From NCBI RefSeq assembly GCF_030263895.1, contig NZ_CP127161.1, forward strand, positions 3,534,001 through 3,598,000: 64,000 nt of DNA, read 5' to 3'. The notes under the pieces are model-generated. The model searched no databases. It was not told the origin of the DNA and was given only the letters and a program-made list of their open reading frames with translations. This document shows, one piece after another, positions 36,138 through 44,138 of this stretch (positions within the stretch are counted from its first letter, which is position 1; the number at the start of each line of letters is the position of its first letter). The position numbers and the translations under genes were made by a program. Origin of the DNA: Proteiniborus sp. MB09-C3 (GTDB lineage: Bacteria > Bacillota > Clostridia > Tissierellales > Proteiniboraceae).

Positions 36138-36836
36138 CTATGCCTCTTTATTAAAGCGATAGCCAACACCATGTATGGTTAGTATATAAAAAGGATGTCC
36201 CGCATCTGGCTCAATCTTTTTTCGCAGCTTGCTGATAAAAGACATGATATTGTTATCATCAAGAGCATACTCGCCTTCCCAAACCTGGGTGTAGATTTGC
36301 TTTTTAGTAAAAACACGTCCTTTATTTGAGGCCAAAAACACCAACAAATCAAATTCCTTTCCAGTAAGATCAACTGATTCTCCGTTTACGCAGACAGTTC
36401 GGTTTTCCTTGTCAATCATCATATTCTTAAAGTTAAGAATATCAGTGGGCGCAGTTTGATTAAATGTTGTGTATCGGCGTATGAGGGATTCCATTCGTGC
36501 CATCAGTTCATTGATACTAAATGGCTTTGTCAAGTAATCATCTGCCCCAAGACGCAAGCCTGTCACTTTATCTATTTCATCGCCTTTAGCTGTCAGCATG
36601 AGTATAGGAACGATACTGCTTTTTCGTATTTCAGCTAAGACCTGAAAGCCATTCATACCAGGCAGCATAACATCCAGAATCACAAGGCAATATGCGTCAT
36701 TTTGTTCTGTGATTTTTAATAGTCCTGCCTTGCCCGTATAGGCAATATCGGCTTCCAATTCCTCTTGCATAACACATTTTCTCATCAATGCGCAAAGCTC
36801 TATATCATCATCTATGATTAAAACTCTATTTGCCAT
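36138..36836 (-). CDS. OmpR/PhoB-family response regulator
   Basis: 232 aa. Receiver domain with acidic pair DDD (about 9-11), phospho-acceptor D55 in VILDVMLPG and K in MLTAKGDE, then a winged-helix domain (VDLTGKEFDLLVFLASNKG, then FTKKQIYTQVWEG). First gene of the TCS-ABC group and the likely binder of the 11-bp repeats at 35147-35190. Confidence 0.94.
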   Translation of the reverse strand: MANRVLIIDDDIELCALMRKCVMQEELEADIAYTGKAGLLKITEQNDAYCLVILDVMLPGMNGFQVLAEIRKSSIVPILMLTAKGDEIDKVTGLRLGADDYLTKPFSINELMARMESLIRRYTTFNQTAPTDILNFKNMMIDKENRTVCVNGESVDLTGKEFDLLVFLASNKGRVFTKKQIYTQVWEGEYALDDNNIMSFISKLRKKIEPDAGHPFYILTIHGVGYRFNKEA

Positions 36837-37190
36837 AATTTCCTCCTGTATCTATCTTTGTTCTTCTCGCATCAGCAGGCTTTGAATAATCTTTATGCAT
36901 GGCTACGCATGGCCAAAGCGAGCAACTCCATCTGTTTTGTTTAGAGATACCCCACTTAACAAAAGTCTGCTGGACGGATATGTAATGAAGCATATTTATT
37001 CCTTCACGGTATGTATAATTTTTAGTATATACACAAAAGTAAATAAAAGCAATCTGATAAACTCGTTCATTCTAGTTGTCTATTGGTCAAAAAGATCAGG
37101 CAGGAGGTAAATAAGATTTCCCTCAGCATTGACTGAATCAAGTCTTCTTGTTAAAAAATATGTATATCCAATAGGCTCTTTTAAAAAATG
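36837..37190. other. Intergenic region between response regulator and TetR gene
   Basis: About 350 bases. The left third (36850-36960) is less AT-rich and may be the remnant of something, but I recognise no protein in any frame. A 71-codon plus-strand ORF here (36895-37110) has no ribosome site and low-complexity content. Confidence 0.35.
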
Positions 37191-37237
37191 TTTACAAATA
37201 GCAATAATAGTTATATAATATTGAATATAGATTCAAT
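37191..37237 (+). promoter_or_regulatory. Promoter and operator of the TetR/oxidoreductase operon
   Basis: -35 TTTACA (37191-37196), 17-bp spacer, -10 TATAAT (37214-37219), followed at once by the perfect 18-bp palindrome ATTGAATATAGATTCAAT (37220-37237). The palindrome covers the start of transcription, as expected for a site bound by the TetR protein encoded next. Confidence 0.82.
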
Positions 37238-37253
37238 GAATGGAGGTTCAATA

Positions 37254-37826
37254 GTGAATATTCGTGAAGAACAAAAAGAAAAGCGGAGAAACGAGATACT
37301 GAATGCAGGAATGGATTTGTTCATACGTAAAGGATATTATGCTACAAAAGTAAGTGATATTGCAGATCAAGTTGGAATGAGTGTTGGATTATTGTTTCAT
37401 TATTTCGCTTCAAAGGAAAAACTATATGAAGAATTGATAAGCCTTGGTATTTCAGGACCTATGAGTATTATGGCTCATACAGAAAAGGAACCCCTTGCCT
37501 TTTTTGAAGATATTACAAGGCAAATTTTTCACTATATCAAAGCCGAACCATTCACTGCAAAGATGTTTATACTAATGAGCCGAGCCTTTTATAATGAAGC
37601 AACTCCTGACTGTGTCAAAGAGATGCTTGCCAGCTTTAATATTTACAAGCCGACTTCTGAGCTAATTTTGAAAGGTCAGAAAGGAGGTACTATCCGTAGC
37701 GGTGACCCTTATGCCCTTTCAATTGCTTTTTGGTCTGCTGTAAGGGGTATTGCGGAGGAAATTGCACTTAATCCAAATTCACCATGTCCTAATAGTGATT
37801 GGATTATTGATATAATAAGGAGGTAA
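37254..37826 (+). CDS. TetR-family repressor, probably autoregulatory
   Basis: 190 aa from GTG 37254 (VNIREEQKEKRRNEILNAGM), with GGAGG 7 nt upstream; the open frame extends 22 codons further through the operator and is not believed. Helix-turn-helix VSDIADQVGMSVGLLFHYFASKE. It ends 5 bases before the next gene and shares its transcript. Confidence 0.9.
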   Translation: MNIREEQKEKRRNEILNAGMDLFIRKGYYATKVSDIADQVGMSVGLLFHYFASKEKLYEELISLGISGPMSIMAHTEKEPLAFFEDITRQIFHYIKAEPFTAKMFILMSRAFYNEATPDCVKEMLASFNIYKPTSELILKGQKGGTIRSGDPYALSIAFWSAVRGIAEEIALNPNSPCPNSDWIIDIIRR

Positions 37827-37831
37827 GGTTG

Positions 37832-39316
37832 ATGAAAAAGGTTATTATTATCGGTGGTGGTATTGCTGGGCTAACAGCAGGCGTATATGCCTGCCAAAGT
37901 GGTTTTGATGTGACGATTTATGAGGCCCATTCCATTCCAGGTGGTGCATCTACAAGCTGGAAAAGAAAAGGATATCTTTTTGAAGGTGGCATGCATTGGC
38001 TGACAGGCTCTTCTCCGAAAACCGCCTTCCATAAGCTTTGGCGTGAAGTCGGGGCATTGGATGATAATACTACCATTTATACTCGAGATCCATTTTTCGC
38101 CTTTGAGGATAATGGAAAGACAGCTTTCTTGTATCGGGATATTGATAAGCTGCAGTCTCATTTGATTAAGTTGTCACCGGAAGATGAAAAGGAAATAATC
38201 CGCCTTTGCAGGGATTTAAGAAAATTTATGAAGGTAGATATGCCGATTACCGATATTAAGAACATAAAGGTTAAAGAAAAGTCCACTATACCGATATCAA
38301 AACTGATTTCTATGATTCCTGCATTTTTTAGAATGTCTTTCTACTCAAATCAAACGGTAAAAGAATATGCAATGCGGTACAAAAATCCTTTTCTACAAAA
38401 ATTGTTCAGAAATATTGTCGGCGGTGATAACAATGCCACAAGCATGTTGTTTACATTGTCAACTCTTGCAAAGGGTGACGGAGGATATCCTTCAGGTGGC
38501 TCACTTGCTATGGCTGGCAGGATGGCAAAACGGTTTGAAGCTTTAGGTGGTATAATAAAATATAATAGTAAAGTTGAAAGGATTATAATTAAAAACGGTA
38601 GTGTTAAGAGTATTATTTTTAACGGAGCAGAAATTTCTGCAGATGCGGTTATCATCGCACAAGATACACTGGCTGCGATTGATACTCTATTTGACAGTCC
38701 ACTTAGAGAACCATGGGCGGATAAAATGCGTTCTGAAATCAAACCTATGCTAAATACTTTTATTTGTTTAGGCATCAAAGAGGACTTGTCGGATGTTCAT
38801 GAGAGTATAGTCTTTACAAGTGATACTCCGGTAATCTGTGCTGGAGAAGAAATCAAGGAAATCAGTATAAATAACTATGCGACTTACGAAGGCTATGCTC
38901 CAAAGGGATGTACTGCCATTACTTCTATACTTGCAGGAGATAGTTATGAGTGGTGGAAAGAGCAGAAGATAAATGGTACATATGAATCAGAAAAACAAAA
39001 GCTTGCAGAAAACTTCATTGATGTTTTAGCTAAAAAATATCCTCAGATTGCTGGTAGGGTAGAAGTGTGTGATATCGCTACTCCTTTGACTTATGAACGC
39101 TATCTGAATTCTTATAAAGGTTCATGGATGTCGATTATGGGTAAAGGTGTAAAAATGCAGTCCTATCCTTCAAAACCTGAAAGTATATCCAATCTTTATT
39201 TTGCGGGCCACCGACTTATAATTCCCGGTGGACTTCCTATTGCCCTTGAAACGGGACGAAAAGCAGTACAATATTTATGCAGAGATACCAATATGGTATT
39301 TCAGGGGAATGCTTAG
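37832..39316 (+). CDS. FAD-dependent oxidoreductase, phytoene desaturase/RetSat-like
   Basis: 494 aa. N-terminal dinucleotide motif VIIIGGGIAGLTAGVYA, then YEAHSIPGGASTSWKRKGYLFEGG typical of the CrtI/amine-oxidase-like family, and the C-terminal FAD motif YFAGHRLIIPGGLPIALETGR. No carotenoid synthesis gene is nearby, so the substrate is probably another lipid or polyene. ATG 37832 has AGGAGG upstream. Controlled with the TetR gene in front. Confidence 0.85.
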   Translation: MKKVIIIGGGIAGLTAGVYACQSGFDVTIYEAHSIPGGASTSWKRKGYLFEGGMHWLTGSSPKTAFHKLWREVGALDDNTTIYTRDPFFAFEDNGKTAFLYRDIDKLQSHLIKLSPEDEKEIIRLCRDLRKFMKVDMPITDIKNIKVKEKSTIPISKLISMIPAFFRMSFYSNQTVKEYAMRYKNPFLQKLFRNIVGGDNNATSMLFTLSTLAKGDGGYPSGGSLAMAGRMAKRFEALGGIIKYNSKVERIIIKNGSVKSIIFNGAEISADAVIIAQDTLAAIDTLFDSPLREPWADKMRSEIKPMLNTFICLGIKEDLSDVHESIVFTSDTPVICAGEEIKEISINNYATYEGYAPKGCTAITSILAGDSYEWWKEQKINGTYESEKQKLAENFIDVLAKKYPQIAGRVEVCDIATPLTYERYLNSYKGSWMSIMGKGVKMQSYPSKPESISNLYFAGHRLIIPGGLPIALETGRKAVQYLCRDTNMVFQGNA

Positions 39317-39322
39317 GACGGC

Positions 39323-39385
39323 TCCGCTCCAGATAAAAACCATGTGTCAAGATTAAATTGACACATGGTTTTTATCTGGAGCGGA
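39323..39385. repeat. 28-bp perfect inverted repeat covering the tRNA-Gly 3' end
   Basis: Arms 39323-39350 and 39358-39385 with a 7-base spacer. The inner part (CCATGTGTCAA/TTGACACATGG with T5) is a bidirectional terminator for the oxidoreductase gene and the tRNA operon. The outer part is an inverted copy of the tRNA-Gly acceptor end and CCA. Confidence 0.9.
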
Positions 39386-39451
39386 AGACGAGATTCGAAC
39401 TCGCGACCCTCGCCTTGGCAAGGCGATGCTCTACCACTGAGCCACTTCCGC
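39377..39451 (-). tRNA. tRNA-Gly(GCC)
   Basis: Acceptor GCGGAAG/CTTCCGC, discriminator T, encoded CCA; anticodon stem-loop CGCCTTGCCAAGGCG gives anticodon GCC. Last gene of the minus-strand tRNA operon. Its acceptor 3' strand is part of a long inverted repeat. Confidence 0.96.
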
Positions 39452-39454
39452 ATT

Positions 39455-39538
39455 TGGTGCGGGAGAGAGGACTTGAACCCCCACGTCAATGACACTAGAT
39501 CCTAAGTCTAGCGCGTCTGCCAGTTCCGCCACTCCCGC
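39455..39538 (-). tRNA. tRNA-Leu(UAG), second copy
   Basis: Identical to 15314-15397, including CCA and the long variable arm; anticodon UAG. Confidence 0.97.
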
Positions 39539-39588
39539 ATATTTTTATAGTCCTTTCGGACACTACTATCATAATTTCAACTTAATAT

Positions 39589-39664
39589 TGGTGACCCATC
39601 CGCGATTCGAACGCGGGACACCCTGATTAAAAGTCAGGTGCTCTACCGACTGAGCTAATAGGTC
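39589..39664 (-). tRNA. tRNA-Lys(UUU)
   Basis: Acceptor GACCTAT/ATGGGTC with one G-U pair, discriminator A, encoded CCA; CTGACTTTTAATCAG gives anticodon UUU. Confidence 0.96.
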
Positions 39665-39729
39665 TAAATAGATATATTTCTCGGATTGACCATATCATTA
39701 CATTAACTCATTCTACTAATAGAATTTTA

Positions 39730-39807
39730 TGGGGTGGATAACGGGATTCGAACCCACGACCTCCAGAGCCACAATCTGGCGCTCTAACCAACTGAGCTAT
39801 ATCCACC
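39730..39807 (-). tRNA. tRNA-His(GUG)
   Basis: Acceptor GTGGATA/TATCCAC with the His-specific extra G (39807) opposite discriminator C, encoded CCA; CCAGATTGTGGCTCTGG gives anticodon GUG. Confidence 0.96.
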
Positions 39808-39823
39808 ATAATATTTACATTTA

Positions 39824-39900
39824 TGGCGTACCCACAGGGATTCGAACCCCGGACACACGGCTTAGAAGGCCGTTGCTCTATCCTACTGAGCTATGGGTAC
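39824..39900 (-). tRNA. tRNA-Arg(UCU)
   Basis: Acceptor GTACCCA/TGGGTAC, discriminator G, encoded CCA; ACGGCCTTCTAAGCCGT gives anticodon UCU. Confidence 0.96.
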
Positions 39901-39991
39901 AAACAAGATTAGTCCCATTGAACACTTCAACCAAAAGCTTGTATTGAAGTAGGCCCTATCAAGCAATCCTATCAAAAACCCACATTAAGTT

Positions 39992-40065
39992 TGGAGCGGG
40001 TGAAGGGAATCGAACCCTCACAACCGGCTTGGGAAGCCGGTGCTCTACCACTAAGCAACACCCGC
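39992..40065 (-). tRNA. tRNA-Gly(UCC)
   Basis: Acceptor GCGGGTG/CACCCGC, discriminator T, encoded CCA; CCGGCTTCCCAAGCCGG gives anticodon UCC. First gene of the six-tRNA operon. Confidence 0.96.
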
Positions 40066-40104
40066 ACTGGGCGTACAAAATAACTTTTCAGCTGACAATA
40101 ATAA

Positions 40105-40133
40105 ATTATACCACCCTTAGTCATATTCGTCAA
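40105..40133 (-). promoter_or_regulatory. Promoter of the six-tRNA operon
   Basis: Minus-strand -35 TTGACG, exactly 17-bp spacer, -10 TATAAT, about 40 bp before the first tRNA-Gly. Confidence 0.87.
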
Positions 40134-40194
40134 TACTTTTTCGACATTTTTTTATAGAATGTATTCCCAAAAAGTTTCTATACCTGCCTTATAA

Positions 40195-40671
40195 CTAAAT
40201 GGTCACTATTTCTCCTCTGACATTGTTATCGTCTACATATAGCATTCCTATACTCTTTGATGTACCTGCTCTAGGTAAAGTAGGGCTTCCTGGGTTTAGA
40301 AAAAGAATTCCGTCATGTTCTATTAGAGTTGAAGTATGACTATGTCCAAACAAAGCCACATCTGCATTTAGTTCCTTAGCTTTATAGTATATATCATTCA
40401 ATCCATGCTTTACTCTATATAGATCTCCATGAGACATAAATATTTTTTTACCTTTTATTTCGATAATATTGTCATCTGGGGTATCAAAATCGTAATGATC
40501 ACAATTTCCCTTTACATTAATGATTGTGGTATCAAAAGCTTCTTTTATATCCTTTACATCCTTTGAGTAGTCTCCAAGATGTATAATCAAATCAATACCA
40601 TCTATTTTATTCAACGCGTTTATTGAATCCTGTACATGTCCATGAGTATCACTTATTACTGCTATTTTCAT
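40195..40671 (-). CDS. YfcE/MJ0936-type metallophosphodiesterase
   Basis: 158 aa. Metal-binding motifs ISDTHGH near the N-terminus, IHLGDYSKD, VKGNCDHYD, SHGDLYRV and GHSH are all visible, the standard calcineurin-like set. Its start lies 23 bases inside the end of rdgB. Third gene of rph-rdgB-phosphodiesterase, a common Clostridia arrangement. Confidence 0.92.
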   Translation of the reverse strand: MKIAVISDTHGHVQDSINALNKIDGIDLIIHLGDYSKDVKDIKEAFDTTIINVKGNCDHYDFDTPDDNIIEIKGKKIFMSHGDLYRVKHGLNDIYYKAKELNADVALFGHSHTSTLIEHDGILFLNPGSPTLPRAGTSKSIGMLYVDDNNVRGEIVTI

Positions 40672-41284
40672 TTCCTTCGTCCTCTAAAAACTTTTTAAGC
40701 TCTTCTTTTAAGTTTCTCAATGCATTAGCTCTGTGGCTTATAGTATTTTTTATTTCTTCACCTAGCTCAGCAAAAGTCTTCCCATATCCATCGACTATAA
40801 ATAAAGGGTCGTAGCCAAACCCCTTTTCTCCCCTTGGTTCAAAGCCTATTTTACCACTGCATTCTCCTGAAGTCAGCTTTATATTTTTATCCTCTAAAAC
40901 TATTGCAATTATAGTTTTAAACATTGCTGTTCTTTCTTCTAGTGGCACACCTTCTAATTTTGTTAATAGTTTTTTATTATTACTGCTATATGTGGCATTT
41001 TCACCACTATATCTAGCAGAATAGACACCAGGCTCTCCATTAAGCTTATCCACAAAAAGGCCTGTGTCATCAGCTATAACTATTGCATTTGCTTTTTGAG
41101 CTATTTCTACTGCTTTTTTTGTAGCATTCTCCTCTAGTGTATCGCCATCTTCTATTACTTCAATATCACCATATCCTGCTTCTGTTTTTGATAGTACAGT
41201 AATAGGTAAATCCTTCAGTATATCTCTTATTTCCATTATTTTATGACTGTTATCACTTGAAACAATAAGTGTCTTTCTACTCAT
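40649..41284 (-). CDS. rdgB: XTP/dITP diphosphatase RdgB/HAM1
   Basis: 211 aa. Hydrolyses non-canonical purine triphosphates (XTP, dITP) to keep them out of DNA. Motifs: [12 protein letters not shown] (N-terminal SxN...K), [34 protein letters not shown] and SHRANAL. Overlaps rph by 8 bases. Confidence 0.95.
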   Translation of the reverse strand: MSRKTLIVSSDNSHKIMEIRDILKDLPITVLSKTEAGYGDIEVIEDGDTLEENATKKAVEIAQKANAIVIADDTGLFVDKLNGEPGVYSARYSGENATYSSNNKKLLTKLEGVPLEERTAMFKTIIAIVLEDKNIKLTSGECSGKIGFEPRGEKGFGYDPLFIVDGYGKTFAELGEEIKNTISHRANALRNLKEELKKFLEDEGNENSSNK

Positions 41285-42056
41285 CTTTTGCTTCTCCTTT
41301 ACTTACTGGTTTGATTAGGCCTACAAGGCTGCTTATCTCTTCCCCAAGAGACTCTTTTTGGAGTCTTATTAGCTCTTTGTTTCCTTTTTGCGCTAATGCT
41401 ATTAATTCATTTAAATCCTTCAAAGAAAATGGTGATTCTTCTCCAGTACCTTGAATCTCTACAAAGTCTCCATTACCAGTCATGATAACATTCATATCTA
41501 CCTTTGCATTGGAATCCTCTACATAGCATAAATCCAATATTGCCTCCTCATTGACAATTCCAACACTTACTGCTGACAAAAATCCCCTTAATGGAAGGTA
41601 TGATATACTCCCTTCCTTATATAGTCCATGTAATGCATCTGTTAATGCAACAAATGCACCTGTTATAGAAGCTGTCCTAGTACCTCCATCAGCTTGTATT
41701 ACATCACAATCCATCCAAATTGTCCTTTCTCCAATATCTTCTAATATGACAACAGATCTTAATGCTCTGCCTATTAGCCTTTGGATTTCTTGACTTCTAC
41801 CTTCTACTTTACCCCTACTGGATTCTCTGATTTTTCTAGTAACAGTAGAACCAGGTAGCATAGAATATTCTGCTGTTATCCAACCTGTACCTGCACCTTT
41901 TAAAAAAGGCGGTACTCTATCATCTATCATTGCAGTACAGATAACTTTTGTCTCTCCCATTTCAATCAAGACTGAGCCTTGAGGATGCTTTATGTAGTTT
42001 CTAGTTATCTTAACCTTCCTTAACTCATCATTATTTCTTCCATCTATTCTACTCAT
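41277..42056 (-). CDS. rph: Ribonuclease PH
   Basis: 259 aa. Phosphorolytic 3' exoribonuclease that trims tRNA precursors. N-terminal [52 protein letters not shown] and [19 protein letters not shown] are signature stretches. Its product acts on tRNAs such as those encoded in the operon just downstream of this gene group. Confidence 0.96.
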   Translation of the reverse strand: MSRIDGRNNDELRKVKITRNYIKHPQGSVLIEMGETKVICTAMIDDRVPPFLKGAGTGWITAEYSMLPGSTVTRKIRESSRGKVEGRSQEIQRLIGRALRSVVILEDIGERTIWMDCDVIQADGGTRTASITGAFVALTDALHGLYKEGSISYLPLRGFLSAVSVGIVNEEAILDLCYVEDSNAKVDMNVIMTGNGDFVEIQGTGEESPFSLKDLNELIALAQKGNKELIRLQKESLGEEISSLVGLIKPVSKGEAKDE

Positions 42057-42346
42057 CTGTATTCACCTTTCAATCAATTTTACACATAATATTGTTTCCT
42101 ACTACTGAATATAATAACAGAGATTTTGAGTTTTATCTATAAAATTATTCCTTACAACTAAAAACTTAGATAAAATATTAAACAAACTTACAAATAAAAA
42201 CTTTAATCCTTAGCAAATACAAATAAAAATATATATCGCTCAACCAATGTTAAGTAGAAAACCTACAATAAAATCAGGTATTTCTACAATTCTATCATGT
42301 TCGAAACCGTGAACTTATATTTTATATGGATTTCTTTTTATTTTAA
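42057..42346. other. Region upstream of rph
   Basis: Nearly 290 AT-rich bases carrying the rph promoter (minus strand). No RNA gene or short ORF recognised. Confidence 0.35.
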
Positions 42347-42373
42347 TAAAAAAACTACCAGCTGAGTGGTAGT
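42347..42373 (-). terminator. Terminator of the GerMN lipoprotein gene
   Basis: Stem ACTACCA/TGGTAGT followed by T7 on the minus strand, immediately after the stop at 42377. Confidence 0.88.
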
Positions 42374-42376
42374 CTT

Positions 42377-43393
42377 TTAATATTCATTGGCAAATACTGG
42401 TACAGTTTCCTGAGCATCTAGTTCTAGTCCTGCTTCTTCTATAGTCTTCCCATCAAATAATATTTCCACATATTCTATTTCTGGGAATTCCTTTAAGGTT
42501 AACCCGATATTTTTAGTCATTTTATTGAATACTGCTTGATCTGATATTATTTCGAAATCATGTGAAATAATATCTACATAAGCAACTCTATTATAAACCT
42601 CTACACCTTGAAACTCTATTCCATCTGGAATGTCTGAATAAAGTCCAGACAGTTCAGGTGCTCCTTTAAATAATGTTTCAAGAGATGTTAAAATATTTGT
42701 AGTTGGAGCAGATGTAGGTACAGTTACAGGAACATAGTATTCATATTCTCCATTGCCTATTCCTTTATAATAAACTGTAACCTTCGAAGTCCCATCACTT
42801 GAACCTTCCACTACATTTATATCTGCTCTTACTAATGGTTTCTGCACCTTTGTACCGTATTTGAGTTCTGGTACTATCTTTCCATCTACCATAAACTGTA
42901 CTTCTTTAATATTTGAGAACTCAGTTAATGTATACACAACGCCCTTTATCATGTTTTCTTCATCTTTTTTTGATTGACTGTTCATGATTTGACTGTTGAA
43001 GTCAACCTTACACAAACCTGTATCTTGGTTAATTGACATTCCAATTATCTCCGTCCCTGCTGGAATCAAAGGCTTTAGTCCTATGCTTCCAATATCCTCT
43101 CTTATAGTTGGAGTATCTGTCATGTTTTTAAGTGCTGCTTTAGCTATGCCTTCTTCCCAAGGGACTTTTCTTTTTACAGGCACAAGATACCCATTTTCGT
43201 TCTGATAATAAAGAACTGTATTTCTTAAGCTTGCATCATCCATAATATTTGCATCATCATCGCTTCTTATTATTTGTATCTCTGGCTCATCGTTAGTTAT
43301 TAAATCCTTCATCGTGTCTATTGCCTTACAACCAAATAGACCAAGTGCTAAGACTAATACTATAGCAAGTATAAACAACTTTTTGATATACAT
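42377..43393 (-). CDS. GerMN-domain lipoprotein
   Basis: 338 aa. Lipoprotein signal with lipobox LFGC (C22). Two GerMN domains, about 70-190 and 205-330; each has a pattern like DVNxQ/DFNSQ, VQFMVDGK and VEILFDGK. Family members take part in spore germination or cell-envelope functions in Bacillus and Clostridia. Located outside the membrane. Single gene. Confidence 0.87.
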   Translation of the reverse strand: MYIKKLFILAIVLVLALGLFGCKAIDTMKDLITNDEPEIQIIRSDDDANIMDDASLRNTVLYYQNENGYLVPVKRKVPWEEGIAKAALKNMTDTPTIREDIGSIGLKPLIPAGTEIIGMSINQDTGLCKVDFNSQIMNSQSKKDEENMIKGVVYTLTEFSNIKEVQFMVDGKIVPELKYGTKVQKPLVRADINVVEGSSDGTSKVTVYYKGIGNGEYEYYVPVTVPTSAPTTNILTSLETLFKGAPELSGLYSDIPDGIEFQGVEVYNRVAYVDIISHDFEIISDQAVFNKMTKNIGLTLKEFPEIEYVEILFDGKTIEEAGLELDAQETVPVFANEY

Positions 43394-43471
43394 TCATTAC
43401 CCTCCCTTTGCTAAAACTACTTAATAAAGTATATTAGCCCTAAGGGAATACTATGAATATTTTGTTTATTT

Positions 43472-43993
43472 CTATTTTCTTTTAATTTTTGAGAAATACC
43501 CTCCACTAATAAGTTTTGTTGTACTTACTGTAATAAAAGCTTCCTTGTCTAGGTTAGCTAATAGACCGTTAAGCTTATTTAGATCTTTTCTCTTTAGCAT
43601 GATAGTCAATAAGTTTTTAGGCCCTTCCTTCCCTTGCCCTTCTATTACAGTGACTCCAAAACCATTGTCCCTTAATTCATGAACAATCTTATCGTCGTTA
43701 TCATTTAATATGACCTGAGCAGTTAAATTACCCAGAGCAATTTTTTCCTCAATATAACTTCCTATGTAATTGCCACTAGCAAAGCCAAAAGCATATGCAA
43801 GTAGGTTTCCAGGGTTACTTAACCCATTTACAACCTTACCTAGAGCTACAATATATATAATGACTTCAAAAAAACCTATTATTGCAGCGTGCTTTCTCCT
43901 GCCCTGTACCACCATCAGCATTCTTATAGTTGACATAGAAACGTCCATTATTCTAGCCCCAAAGATAAAAAGATATCCAAATACAGCCTCCAT
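43472..43993 (-). CDS. DUF2179 (UPF0316/YebE-like) membrane protein
   Basis: 173 aa. N-terminal three-helix membrane part (IFGARIMDVSMSTIRMLMVVQGR) and a soluble C-terminal DUF2179 domain of about 55 residues (TVIEGQGKEGPKNLLTIMLKR). The soluble domain is also found in c-di-AMP/second-messenger related membrane proteins; the exact role here is unknown. GGAGG lies upstream of ATG 43993. Confidence 0.88.
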   Translation of the reverse strand: MEAVFGYLFIFGARIMDVSMSTIRMLMVVQGRRKHAAIIGFFEVIIYIVALGKVVNGLSNPGNLLAYAFGFASGNYIGSYIEEKIALGNLTAQVILNDNDDKIVHELRDNGFGVTVIEGQGKEGPKNLLTIMLKRKDLNKLNGLLANLDKEAFITVSTTKLISGGYFSKIKRK

Positions 43994-44060
43994 ACATTAC
44001 CTCCTCACTCATCTCTTTTATATATAATACCCTATTTAAAATAATTATCAATAATTAAAT

Positions 44061-44127
44061 AAAAAAATCACCCTACGTATTATAGAAAAATCTTAAACCT
44101 AAGATTCTCTACTACAATTAGGGTGAT
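44061..44127 (-). terminator. Long hairpin terminator of the amidase gene
   Basis: Outer stem ATCACCCTA/TAGGGTGAT with an imperfect inner stem (AATCTTA/TAAGATT), about 60 nt in all, followed by T6 on the minus strand. Confidence 0.85.
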
Positions 44128-44138
44128 AGTAATTGCAT

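Noticed and set aside
36895-37110. 71-codon plus-strand ORF upstream of the TetR gene
   Set aside because: No ribosome site, no recognisable protein features, and it lies in an expected regulatory gap.
39729-39947. Plus-strand ORF over the tRNA cluster ([17 protein letters not shown]...)
   Set aside because: It is the antisense of tRNA-His and tRNA-Arg; such ORFs are a well-known annotation artefact.
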